From Candidatus Providencia siddallii (lineage in GTDB: Bacteria; Pseudomonadota; Gammaproteobacteria; Enterobacterales; Enterobacteriaceae), in assembly GCA_001457715.1 (NCBI GenBank), contig CVRF01000001.1, positions 124,001-188,000 on the forward strand: a DNA stretch of 64,000 nt, written 5' to 3'. The notes under the pieces were generated by a model, which was given only the letters and a program-made list of their open reading frames with translations, was not told the DNA's origin and searched no databases. A program made the translations under genes and the position numbers. Within the stretch, counting starts at the first letter, position 1, and each line of letters begins with the position of its first letter. Shown one piece after another: positions 55,613 to 64,000 of the stretch.

Positions 55613-57014
55613 AATGTTTCCTGATTATGTTAAAAAATAAAATTCACATCAATATGAATACTCTGTCAGGATTAACCAATAAATTAATTTTAAAAGCCAA
55701 TTTGATTTATTATCCCAAGTCAATTTTGTATAGAATTACAATTTAATCAAAAACTTTTAAGGTTTATATAATCAGTTCTCATATTTATATATATTATAAT
55801 AAATAAATAATAAACTATATATAATTTAATTATACCATCGTAATTAATAAAGAAATATGTTTATAATAGTAAAAAATACAATTATTTTTTTATAAAAATA
55901 TTCCTATAACCATTCTTAACATATAAATTTATAAAAAAAATACATATATACAATAATATAATAATAGTTTTATACTATCTAGTATATCATTAATAATGAA
56001 TATTATTTTTTGACAACAAAAATATAATTTTTACTACTTTAAAAAAGTAATTTACATCAAAAATATTATTGATTTTACTTATTAAAAAAAACTTTTTTTA
56101 TTAAAATAAAACATAGTTTCATTAATCACTTTTACATCTTCTTCAAAAATATTATGTAATATAAATTATCTTTTTTTTATTAAAAATATTTAACTAATAA
56201 AATAAATAAATAATCTATAATAATTATTATATTTAAACAACATTAATATTATTAACTTTTATTAATTACTAGTACTAATTACATTTATTTTAGTATTAAA
56301 ATATAGTAAGTATAAAATCAAATAAAATATAAATAATTTATTTAAACATATTTTACTTATAATTTATTAAAAATATTTTTAATATTTTAATATAAATCTT
56401 TTTTAATTTTAAACAAAATTTAATATAAATTACAATCAGCATAAATTAAAAAATCTTTTTATAAATATAAAAAACAACATAAGTTTTACAAAAAAATTAA
56501 TATATAAATAATAAAAAATAATTTCAATATAACAAAATATACACTGCATATTTATTTAGAAATAATTAATATACACACAATTTTAGAAAAAAATATAATT
56601 ATTTTAATTTAAATCTTTTTTATAATAAAATTTTAAAATAATAATATCATTTATTTACACTATTTATAATACATACAATAATAAAAATATAAAAATTTAA
56701 AATCAATTAATCAAAAATTAATCACAAAAAATATTTATTTTTATATATTTATTTGTGCATTATCCTAAAAATAAAAATATAATTTAAAATACAAAATACT
56801 TTTAATTAGTCAATTTATTTTTAAATTTAAATAGCGATAAAATATAACAGCAATTATATTAATAATATCATATAAGATATTATTAAATCTAAAGAAATTT
56901 TGTAAGAAATTAATTAATTTAATTTTAATAATAATTTTTTTTTATATTAAATAATGTTATAATTATTTTTCTTTAAAAGTTACTTTATTTAAACAAAATA
57001 TTTAGAGGTAAACT
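55613..57014. other. 1.4-kb gap between nrdR and the peroxiredoxin gene
   Basis: The stretch 55640-55770 is clearly less A/T-rich than the rest and probably holds the nrdR promoter and leader; it contains TTGACTTGGGATAA and an ATTCACATCAATATGAAT palindrome-like element. From 55800 to 56940 it is nearly pure A/T without recognisable genes. The peroxiredoxin promoter is at the right end (next entry). Confidence 0.6.
56955..56963 (+). promoter_or_regulatory. Extended -10 promoter of the peroxiredoxin gene
   Basis: TGTTATAAT is a perfect extended -10 element (TGn plus TATAAT). The expected -35 place has only T-rich sequence, which is usual for this class. The start would be near 56970, 45 bases before the ATG and its AGAGG ribosome site. 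Confidence 0.55.
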
Positions 57015-57617
57015 ATGGTTTTAGTAACATCTCAAGCGCCTGATTTTACTGCAGCTGGTGTATTATCTAACGGTGAAATAATAAATAATTTTAATTTAAA
57101 AAAATACATGAATGGCCGTGCATATGTAATTTTCTTTTGGCCAATGAACTTTACTTTTGTATGTCCTTCGGAATTAATAGCTTTTAATAATAGATATGAA
57201 GAATTTAAAAACCGAGATGTAGAAATTATTGGTATTTCTTTAGACTCTGAGTTTGCTCATAGCGTTTGGCGTAAAACCCCAATATCCAACGGAGGAATTG
57301 GTGAAATTAAATATCCAATGATTGCAGATATCAAACATGAAATTATGAAATCTTACGGGATAGAACATCCAAAAGAAGGAGTTGCGTTGCGTGCTTCTTT
57401 TTTAGTTGATAAAAAAGGAATTGTTCGTCATCAGGTTGTTAATGATTTACCATTTGGTCGCAATATAGACGAAATCTTACGTATGATTGATGCTTTACAA
57501 TTTTACGAAAAAAAAGGCGAAGTTTGCCCAGCTCAATGGAAAAAAGGTGAAAAAGGGATAAAAACAACATCAAAAGGAATATCAGATTTTTTAATAAAAA
57601 ATGCAGACAAACTTTAG
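57015..57617 (+). CDS. tsaA: 2-Cys peroxiredoxin (AhpC/TSA family)
   Basis: Thiol peroxidase that removes hydrogen peroxide and organic peroxides. The 200 residues show the typical 2-Cys layout: peroxidatic Cys in FTFVCPSEL (C50) and resolving Cys in GEVCPAQW (C171), with the C-terminal arm. It belongs to the Prx1/AhpC1 type common in insect symbionts; it is longer than, and different from, E. coli AhpC (187). No AhpF lies nearby, so thioredoxin is the likely electron donor. It has its own promoter and terminator. The symbol follows usage in related symbionts (also ahpC). Confidence 0.9.
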   Translation: MVLVTSQAPDFTAAGVLSNGEIINNFNLKKYMNGRAYVIFFWPMNFTFVCPSELIAFNNRYEEFKNRDVEIIGISLDSEFAHSVWRKTPISNGGIGEIKYPMIADIKHEIMKSYGIEHPKEGVALRASFLVDKKGIVRHQVVNDLPFGRNIDEILRMIDALQFYEKKGEVCPAQWKKGEKGIKTTSKGISDFLIKNADKL

Positions 57618-57630
57618 TTAATATTGTTTT

Positions 57631-57651
57631 AGCGAGTATAATATACTCGCT
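57631..57651 (+). terminator. Terminator of the peroxiredoxin gene
   Basis: Perfect stem AGCGAGTAT/ATACTCGCT with a 3-base loop, beginning 14 bases after the stop and followed by TTAAATATATTT. The G+C-rich base of the stem contrasts with the surroundings. Confidence 0.7.
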
Positions 57652-57829
57652 TTAAATATATTTAACAATTTTTTTTGTAAATAAAGATAACTTTAATTTA
57701 AAATATAAATTAAATAATTTTAAAAAAATAAATCAATAAATTTAAAATTAAATAAATGTTCCTAGATAATTTATCTTACAATATTGTATAAACTTATAAT
57801 AATTATAATTGCATTAATAGGAATTATGT

Positions 57830-58834
57830 ATGCAAATATTAAATAATCTTTTTTTTGAAAGTCAACAGGATTTTCCATATTTAACAAAAGAGTTAAATGA
57901 AATTTTTTCTGATATAATATTAGGGGGTAAAATTATTCGTTATAAGATTAGTAAACCTAAATTTATAAATATTTTAGCTTCTAGTAACAAAAAAAATATT
58001 CAAAATGAAATACAAATGAAACTCGACCAATATGCAAATAAAAAATTTATAGATATTTTCAAATCTAAAAAAAATATTGCCGGTATAGTTTCTGAAGAAG
58101 AAAAAGAAATCATTTTCTTAGAAGGTGATAGCGCTAAAAAAGGCAAATATGTAATTTTATTAGATCCAATTGATGGTTCTTCAAATATAGATGTAAATGT
58201 TTCTATTGGTACAATTTTTAGTATTTATCAACGTATTACTCCAATTGGAGTACCAATCACCGAAGCTGATTTTCTTCAACCTGGAAATAAACAAATAGCA
58301 GCTGGATATATCCTTTATGGACCATCAACCGTATTAATTTATTCTACAGGATATGGAATCAATAAATTAATATACGATTCAACTTTAGGAATTTTTTCAC
58401 TTTTAAAAGAAAAAATTATGTATCCATCAAAAGGCAAAATATATTCTATCAATGAAGGTGATTATAATAGTTTTCCTGTTGGTGTTAAAAAATACATTAA
58501 ATTTTGTCAAGAGCAAAACAAAGAAACAAACCGTCCATATACTGCACGCTATACTGGTTCTTTTGTTGCAGATTTCCATCGTAATTTATTAAAAGGAGGG
58601 ATTTATATCTACCCAAACACAACAAAATATCCTAACGGTAAACTTCGATTACTTTATGAGTGTAATCCGATCGCATTTTTAGCTGAACAAGGTGGTGGAA
58701 AAGCTAGTGATGGTAATAAAAGAATCTTAGATATTATTCCAAATAAATTGCATCAAAGAACACCATTTTTTGTAGGTATAAAAACAATGGTAGATAAAGC
58801 TGAATTGTTTATAAATAAACATTGTTATATGTAA
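57830..58834 (+). CDS. fbp: Fructose-1,6-bisphosphatase class I
   Basis: Hydrolyses fructose 1,6-bisphosphate to fructose 6-phosphate, the committed step of gluconeogenesis. Length 334 (E. coli 332). Metal-binding [24 protein letters not shown], the phosphate-binding [14 protein letters not shown] and the C-terminal [17 protein letters not shown] are intact. TAGGAAT precedes the ATG. Upstream of ppa, 106 bases apart; E. coli has the same genes close by, beside tamA-tamB. Confidence 0.96.
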   Translation: MQILNNLFFESQQDFPYLTKELNEIFSDIILGGKIIRYKISKPKFINILASSNKKNIQNEIQMKLDQYANKKFIDIFKSKKNIAGIVSEEEKEIIFLEGDSAKKGKYVILLDPIDGSSNIDVNVSIGTIFSIYQRITPIGVPITEADFLQPGNKQIAAGYILYGPSTVLIYSTGYGINKLIYDSTLGIFSLLKEKIMYPSKGKIYSINEGDYNSFPVGVKKYIKFCQEQNKETNRPYTARYTGSFVADFHRNLLKGGIYIYPNTTKYPNGKLRLLYECNPIAFLAEQGGGKASDGNKRILDIIPNKLHQRTPFFVGIKTMVDKAELFINKHCYM

Positions 58835-58940
58835 CAATAACATTATTTATTGCAAACACCTTTTATTCGTGTAATTTTATAAAAAAATATATGATATAAA
58901 TATTAAAAATATTTTTTTGTAAAATAAGGATACATTTATA

Positions 58941-59468
58941 ATGAATCTAAATAAAATTCCATCAGGAAAAAAACCACCTGATGACATATACGTTATCATA
59001 GAAATATCTGCTAACGCAGATCCTATAAAATATGAAGTTAATAAAAAATACGGAGTATTATTTGTAGATCGTTTTATATCAACAACAATGTTTTATCCAT
59101 GTAACTATGGTTATATAAATAAAACATTATCTTTAGATGGAGATCCAATTGATGTCTTGGTACCAACTCCATATCCATTACAACCGGGATCAGTGATTAA
59201 TTGCCGCCCAATTGGGGCTTTAGATATGACAGATGAATCAGGAGAAGATATAAAATTAATTGCAGTCCCAAACTATAAAATAATTAAAGAATATGATAAT
59301 ATAAATGATATAATCGATTTACAAAAATCGCTTCAAGAACAACTTATTCATTTCTTTATGCATTATAAAGAACTAGAAAAAGGAAAATGGGTAAAAATTA
59401 ATGGATGGAGAAAAGTAGATTATGCTAAACAAGAAATCACTTCTTCTATCAAACGATTTAAAAAATAA
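58941..59468 (+). CDS. ppa: Inorganic pyrophosphatase
   Basis: Hydrolyses pyrophosphate and so drives biosynthetic reactions. Length 175 (E. coli 176). Metal-binding [15 protein letters not shown], the second site [13 protein letters not shown], and C-terminal [16 protein letters not shown] are intact. AAGGA stands before the ATG. It converges on tamB with 81 bases between stops and an imperfect hairpin in that space. Confidence 0.97.
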   Translation: MNLNKIPSGKKPPDDIYVIIEISANADPIKYEVNKKYGVLFVDRFISTTMFYPCNYGYINKTLSLDGDPIDVLVPTPYPLQPGSVINCRPIGALDMTDESGEDIKLIAVPNYKIIKEYDNINDIIDLQKSLQEQLIHFFMHYKELEKGKWVKINGWRKVDYAKQEITSSIKRFKK

Positions 59469-59478
59469 TCACTTTTAT

Positions 59479-59512
59479 TTAACTCAAATTTATACAATGA
59501 AATTTAAGTTAA
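59479..59512. terminator. Bidirectional hairpin between ppa and tamB
   Basis: Arms TTAACTCAAATTT and AAATTTAAGTTAA pair over 13 positions with one mismatch, loop of 8. It lies centrally between the two converging stops. The stem is A/T-rich and lacks a long T-run, so the call is moderate. Confidence 0.45.
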
Positions 59513-59549
59513 AATAAATAAATATTTTATTAATACAAATTTATTTTTT

Positions 59550-62500
59550 TTAAAAATTTAATTGATAAATAATATCTAAAGCATGATTTATTCCAGAAAC
59601 TGCTTCTAAATATAATTTTGGCATCAGTCTATAACGCAATGTAAACGCATTTAAAGAATCAAAAATTCCAATCATATATTTAATTTGTAAGTTATTAGTA
59701 ACTTTACCGCTTAAAATAAATTGAGATTTATTTCCTGAACCATGAATATCCATTACTAAATCAGTAATACCAAATGTTTTACCTAATTTTTCTAAAAAAT
59801 ATCCGCTTTTAGATACACCTAAACTAATTAACATTGATGTCATATTAAAAGTGGTGTCATTATTAAAATTATACGTGCTTTCACCTTTCAATAAATAAGA
59901 AATTGCTTCTTGTTGTGTTTTTAATTGATCAGAAAAAATATTAATTTTGAGTTTATCTATAAAACCAACTAAAGTAATTCCAACGATAACTCCATCTGAT
60001 GTATTATCTGGATTTCTAATAGCCTCAAAATTTAAAAATGGTTGATCAGCAGGTCCAGAAAATAAAATTTGCCCATTACGTATCAATAAATCCTGTCCGT
60101 AAGCAAATACGCGACCAGATTGGATATCTATTTGACCATTAATATGTAATCCATGTGTATTTTGATTTATTTTTAACAACCCAGTTAGATTAGCTTTTAA
60201 ACCAAATGCATCTATTTGAACATCATTACCAAATTTTATATTTAAATTTATTTGAATTGCATCAAATAAATTTTTTCTATTTCTATTATCATTTATATTT
60301 TTATTATCTAATATAATAATATCTGACGATTGTTTAACAATAAACTCAGGTGTTTTCTGAATAATTATTCTTGCTAAAGGAATATATAATGAACCATTTA
60401 AAACTAAAAACTTCTGTGAAGCTTCAATTAAAATATCTAATTGTGCATCACATTTACCAATTTGTGGTAATTCAATATTTGAACTATTTCCCTGTATTGC
60501 AATATTAGCATGCCATGAATCAAAACTATGCCAATCTGCTTTTCCATTAATATTTAATAAACCGTTTTCAACATTAATAAATCCATTCATGATTAAATTA
60601 AAACCATTAAATACAATTTTTAAAATTCCTTTATTAAAAATAAATGGAATCGCAGAAGACTCTATATTTATATCAGAGATAAATGAATCACCGTTGATTA
60701 ATAGATTATTTATTGTTCCTTTTAAAATTAAATTTGCATTTAAAATACCACTTATATCTTCTTTTTCTGTAGATAAAGGTTTAATGAGATTTAAAACAAC
60801 AGTATTTATTTTAAGCTTACCAAACAATAAACGTTTATTTTTTATATCAGAAATTTCTATATTCCCTTCAAATTTACCATTTTCAATCGTTTTAAATAAC
60901 CAATTTAAATTAAGTTTATTGTTTTTTATTTCTGCGTTTAAAGTTACTGAATTAAAATCAACAAATAAAAATTTATTTTCAATAAATTTAAATATTTGTA
61001 ATTTATTTCCTTTTAAATTTAAAATTATTTCTGGAAAAAAACTATTTTTTTTCCAAAAAATATCAATTTTTCCATAAAATATTCCATTAATACGTATATT
61101 TTTATGTAAAAAAGGTTCTAAAATTTTAGAATTAAAATGATTTAAAACAATACTTATATTACCTGTTTTACTTATTTCAAAAGATTTTGGTATACAAAAT
61201 AAAGCATTTTTATTTTCCCAACAGTGATCCCCAACAATTATTTTTTTTGTTTTATTTATATATTTCAAAAATACTGATTGAGTTAACTTCCATTCGTCGA
61301 TGATAATATCAAATATACTACTTCTAATCCTTCCATCCCATATCTCAGTTACACGATCAAAACTTCCTGATAAATCAATTTTCCCTACAATACGATTGTT
61401 AACTATATTCATAGTTAAAATATGTTGTTTTTCATTACCACAAATATTAATATTAATATTGTTTAAGATAAAATTAGATTGTTTTAACTGGTGTAATGAA
61501 ATAAAAATCTCACCACTTATTTGTTTATTAAAAATAATACTTCCACTAATTTTAGCTTTTTTTATAAAAAAATAATTTTTAAAATCTATATTACTGATAT
61601 TAAAATCTAAAAAAGCTACAATAGATCGCAAACTACCACGTAGTTTAATGCTACCAACAATTATTCCTTTACTACATGAAAATAATTCATTTAGCTCTAA
61701 AATTTTTATTTTTGCATTAATATTATATTCATTTTCAAAAAAACCATTAAGATTTATATAGTTTTTACCTATAGATAAATTAAAATCTTTAATATTTATA
61801 TGATATAAACTATTAATTTTTATTTTACCACGAGCTTTCAATGTATTATTTTTAAATTTACCATCTAAAAAAATATTATTAATCTCAAATTGAGATAATT
61901 TTTTATATATACTACCTTTTATTTCAGCACTTCCATTAACTTTAATTGGCAATTTTAGAAATTGTTTTTCTATATTAATATTTGATAATGTTAATTTAGT
62001 ATTCCAATTTATGCCATTACTCCAATTAATAATACCAACAATATTAGCTTTTCCTTGCAACGATGTTAAAAATAAATTCGTGATTTCTATTTGATCTTTA
62101 TTACCGTTTGCATATAAAAGTAAAGTTGATGTTGGAAAATTTTGTTTAATAACAATACCCCGTAAAAAAATATAATAATTAGAAAGGTTACCTTTAAAAC
62201 ATAAGTGTATGTTATTAAATTTATACTTTACATCACCTATAAATGGCCAAATAAATTCATTACTATCTAATGTTAGTAAAAAAGGAAATTTTATTTGTGA
62301 AAAATCTGTTTGAAAATTTAATCTACCATTAATTATTCCGTATGTTTTCAATGAAAAATTTAATTTATTAAAAAAATTACCTTTAAGTAAAAAAATAATT
62401 TTTTTATTATTTAACACTTCTATTTTTTTTTTACAAATACCATTAAAATATATTGGCCAGTTATCTTTTAATTTTATGTTACCAAACAAATATATATTTG

Positions 62501-63305
62501 TTTTTGATGTATCAACTATAAATTGTTTTATAAAAATATCTTGTCCTTTATTAAAAATATCTAAATTTAAATTTTTAGCAATTATACTAAACTTACCTAT
62601 CAACTTAAAATTTAATAAAATAAATTCTTTAAGATTAATATTTATTGGAATAAAAATTTTTTGTAATTTCACTAATTTATTGAAAAATAATTTAAATTGA
62701 TTAATAATAATTTGTCGATTAATAACAAATGATCTTAGATCATATTCCTTTCCTTTTAATTTTGATAAATAAATTTCTAAATTATTAATACTAGTATTTG
62801 TAATACTAATATTTTTATTTTTATAAATAAAACTAGTAATAATTTTTGTTAAATTAACATTTATATTATTAATATTAGCATCAATTAAATCAATACAAAT
62901 TTTATTTAAACTAATAAAAAAAGGAAACTTAATTTTATTTAATTTAAAATTATTCTTTTTTTCTAAAAATAAAATTTTTGAAGTATCAATATTAACTATA
63001 ATATTATTAATTCCAATATTTTTAATATAAAATTCACCATGCATCAAACATATTAAACGAATAGATAATTTTATTTTATTAACATTTATATATATACCAT
63101 GTGTTTTATAACTAACATTAGATAAAACAAAGTCTCGTATATCTCCATTTATATAACCAATTGTTAATTCAGGTATCAAATTCTTAATAGTATTTAATGT
63201 AAATCTAAATCCTGTATTTGAACATAAAAAACTTAAAAGAGTAATTATTATAACAGTGATTAGTAATACAGAAACGCTTGTAAATTTAAAAAATTTTAAC
63301 AGCAT
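59550..63305 (-). CDS. tamB: TamB, translocation and assembly module / lipid-transfer protein
   Basis: TamB is anchored in the inner membrane and spans the periplasm as a long beta-taco, acting with TamA in outer-membrane assembly and phospholipid transport. Length 1251 (E. coli 1259). A single anchor at about 8-28, a very long Ile/Asn/Lys-rich beta-repeat body of low complexity, and a conserved C-terminal DUF490 domain (from about 950, with GRVFAYGQDLLIRNG and the SLGVSKSGYFLEKLGKTFG segment in its parts). The start codon shares one base with the tamA stop (TAATG), so the two are translationally coupled. Retention of a 3.7-kb gene in a reduced genome suggests an essential role. Confidence 0.94.
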   Translation of the reverse strand: MLLKFFKFTSVSVLLITVIIITLLSFLCSNTGFRFTLNTIKNLIPELTIGYINGDIRDFVLSNVSYKTHGIYINVNKIKLSIRLICLMHGEFYIKNIGINNIIVNIDTSKILFLEKKNNFKLNKIKFPFFISLNKICIDLIDANINNINVNLTKIITSFIYKNKNISITNTSINNLEIYLSKLKGKEYDLRSFVINRQIIINQFKLFFNKLVKLQKIFIPININLKEFILLNFKLIGKFSIIAKNLNLDIFNKGQDIFIKQFIVDTSKTNIYLFGNIKLKDNWPIYFNGICKKKIEVLNNKKIIFLLKGNFFNKLNFSLKTYGIINGRLNFQTDFSQIKFPFLLTLDSNEFIWPFIGDVKYKFNNIHLCFKGNLSNYYIFLRGIVIKQNFPTSTLLLYANGNKDQIEITNLFLTSLQGKANIVGIINWSNGINWNTKLTLSNINIEKQFLKLPIKVNGSAEIKGSIYKKLSQFEINNIFLDGKFKNNTLKARGKIKINSLYHINIKDFNLSIGKNYINLNGFFENEYNINAKIKILELNELFSCSKGIIVGSIKLRGSLRSIVAFLDFNISNIDFKNYFFIKKAKISGSIIFNKQISGEIFISLHQLKQSNFILNNININICGNEKQHILTMNIVNNRIVGKIDLSGSFDRVTEIWDGRIRSSIFDIIIDEWKLTQSVFLKYINKTKKIIVGDHCWENKNALFCIPKSFEISKTGNISIVLNHFNSKILEPFLHKNIRINGIFYGKIDIFWKKNSFFPEIILNLKGNKLQIFKFIENKFLFVDFNSVTLNAEIKNNKLNLNWLFKTIENGKFEGNIEISDIKNKRLLFGKLKINTVVLNLIKPLSTEKEDISGILNANLILKGTINNLLINGDSFISDINIESSAIPFIFNKGILKIVFNGFNLIMNGFINVENGLLNINGKADWHSFDSWHANIAIQGNSSNIELPQIGKCDAQLDILIEASQKFLVLNGSLYIPLARIIIQKTPEFIVKQSSDIIILDNKNINDNRNRKNLFDAIQINLNIKFGNDVQIDAFGLKANLTGLLKINQNTHGLHINGQIDIQSGRVFAYGQDLLIRNGQILFSGPADQPFLNFEAIRNPDNTSDGVIVGITLVGFIDKLKINIFSDQLKTQQEAISYLLKGESTYNFNNDTTFNMTSMLISLGVSKSGYFLEKLGKTFGITDLVMDIHGSGNKSQFILSGKVTNNLQIKYMIGIFDSLNAFTLRYRLMPKLYLEAVSGINHALDIIYQLNF

Positions 63306-64000
63306 TACAATTCTGCTCCTAATCCTATATAAAATTGAATTTTTTCATGATTTAACTTACTAAATGGTACAGCAAAATCAAATTTAATTGGACCAACAGG
63401 AGACGCCCAACGAACACCAACTCCTGCACTTGATTTTAATTTAGAAAAATTAATATCATTAACAGCTTCTCCTGCATCAATAAAAACAGCCTCCCACCAA
63501 TTTTTAGTAAAATTATATTGATATTCAATAGAAGCAATTAATAATTTTGATGCTCCTATTAATCTCCCTTGATTATCCTCCGGGGAAATTTTTTGATATC
63601 CATAACCACGAATTTTCCCATCACCTCCAGCAAAAAATCGTAAATCAGGTGGAATTTTTTCAAAAGTATTGGTTCCTATCAACCCTAAATTACCACGTAA
63701 AATAAATCTATGCCCTTCTGATGGGCTTCTAATCCAAACATGTTTTGTTTGTAATATAAAAAAATCAACATCTGATTTCCAAAAATCATCTGAATAATTA
63801 ATTAAATAACTTTGACTATCACCCCACATAGGCATAATATCACCACGTTTACGTATACGATTGACATTAGCACCAAAATAAATTAATGTTGTTTTATTGG
63901 TAATATTAGCTTGAGTAAAATTACTAAACATCCAATGCATATTAAAACCGTATTGCCAACCATTAGAAAAATTCCAATTACGTAATACATTAAATGTACT
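63305..64000 (-). CDS. tamA: TamA, outer-membrane Omp85 protein (3' part, cut by window edge)
   Basis: Only the last 231 codons are in the window; the frame is open to base 64000, and an internal Met at 63940 is not the start. The visible part is the beta-barrel of an Omp85 protein: the RGYGY loop motif (IRGYGYQ), GASKLLIASIEYQYN, VFIDAGEAV and the terminal strand FYIGLGAEL, all as in E. coli TamA. POTRA domains would lie beyond the edge. It is followed by tamB with a one-base overlap. Confidence 0.93.
   Translation of the reverse strand, partial: STFNVLRNWNFSNGWQYGFNMHWMFSNFTQANITNKTTLIYFGANVNRIRKRGDIMPMWGDSQSYLINYSDDFWKSDVDFFILQTKHVWIRSPSEGHRFILRGNLGLIGTNTFEKIPPDLRFFAGGDGKIRGYGYQKISPEDNQGRLIGASKLLIASIEYQYNFTKNWWEAVFIDAGEAVNDINFSKLKSSAGVGVRWASPVGPIKFDFAVPFSKLNHEKIQFYIGLGAEL

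Noticed and set aside
60589..61077. 162-codon plus-strand frame opposite tamB
   Set aside because: Arises from the low-complexity Ile/Asn/Lys codons of tamB; no start signal or similarity.

Overview
The window reads as a slice of the chromosome of a strongly reduced, very A+T-rich gammaproteobacterium of the Enterobacterales, most likely a long-term insect (or other invertebrate) endosymbiont. Nearly every gene is an intact, full-length orthologue of an Escherichia coli housekeeping gene. Gene order follows E. coli in several blocks with the intervening genes deleted, and gaps of 300-1800 bases of almost pure A/T separate them. No insertion sequence, prophage, CRISPR array, toxin system or other accessory element is visible. 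The exact genus cannot be fixed from this window; the mix of vitamin genes, gdhA, pckA and hha would fit an Arsenophonus- or Providencia-like (Morganellaceae) symbiont, but that is only an inference.

Layout. 1-7.6 kb: bamB (5' part), yfgM, hisS, ispG, rodZ, rlmN, pepB, all on the minus strand in E. coli order with ndk and others missing. 8.1-13 kb: ligA and gltX face each other across a decayed tRNA-Ala(GGC); then tRNA-Val and tRNA-Lys (as downstream of E. coli gltX) and a lone tRNA-Arg(CCU). 13.5-22 kb: pgk-fbaA behind a clear sigma-70 promoter, then gdhA, uspA, pitA, pckA. 22.5-30.6 kb: nudE, mrcA, aroK-aroB, rpe, trpS, the E. coli aroKB region with the hof genes, damX, dam and gph gone. 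31.4-35.1 kb: sodA, grxA, gloB, hha and the 4.5S RNA gene. 35.6-45 kb: ppiD, lon, clpX, clpP, a decayed trigger-factor gene (tig) with its terminators still in place, and yajG; hupB is missing. 45.3-55.6 kb: panE, thiI, xseB-ispA-dxs and pgpA-thiL-nusB-ribH-ribD-nrdR, the E. coli nrdR-to-panE region almost complete. 57-64 kb: a 2-Cys peroxiredoxin, fbp, ppa, tamB and the 3' part of tamA.

How the genes work together. Central carbon genes (pgk, fbaA, fbp, pckA, gdhA, rpe) allow carbon to run up to hexose phosphate from C4 acids and glutamate. Vitamin and isoprenoid genes (ribD, ribH, thiI, thiL, panE, dxs, ispG, ispA) fit a nutritional symbiont. Envelope genes (bamB, tamA, tamB, mrcA, rodZ, yajG, pgpA, ppiD, yfgM) show that a peptidoglycan wall and an outer membrane with beta-barrel assembly are kept. 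Protein quality control rests on Lon, ClpXP and the PpiD/YfgM pair after loss of trigger factor. SodA, the peroxiredoxin, glutaredoxin and glyoxalase II cover oxidative and aldehyde stress.

I found no undescribed multi-gene system. The most informative signals are remnants of genome decay (tig, alaX/W, tRNA CCA ends), several long perfect palindromes in the A/T gaps, and a few substitutions in conserved enzyme motifs.
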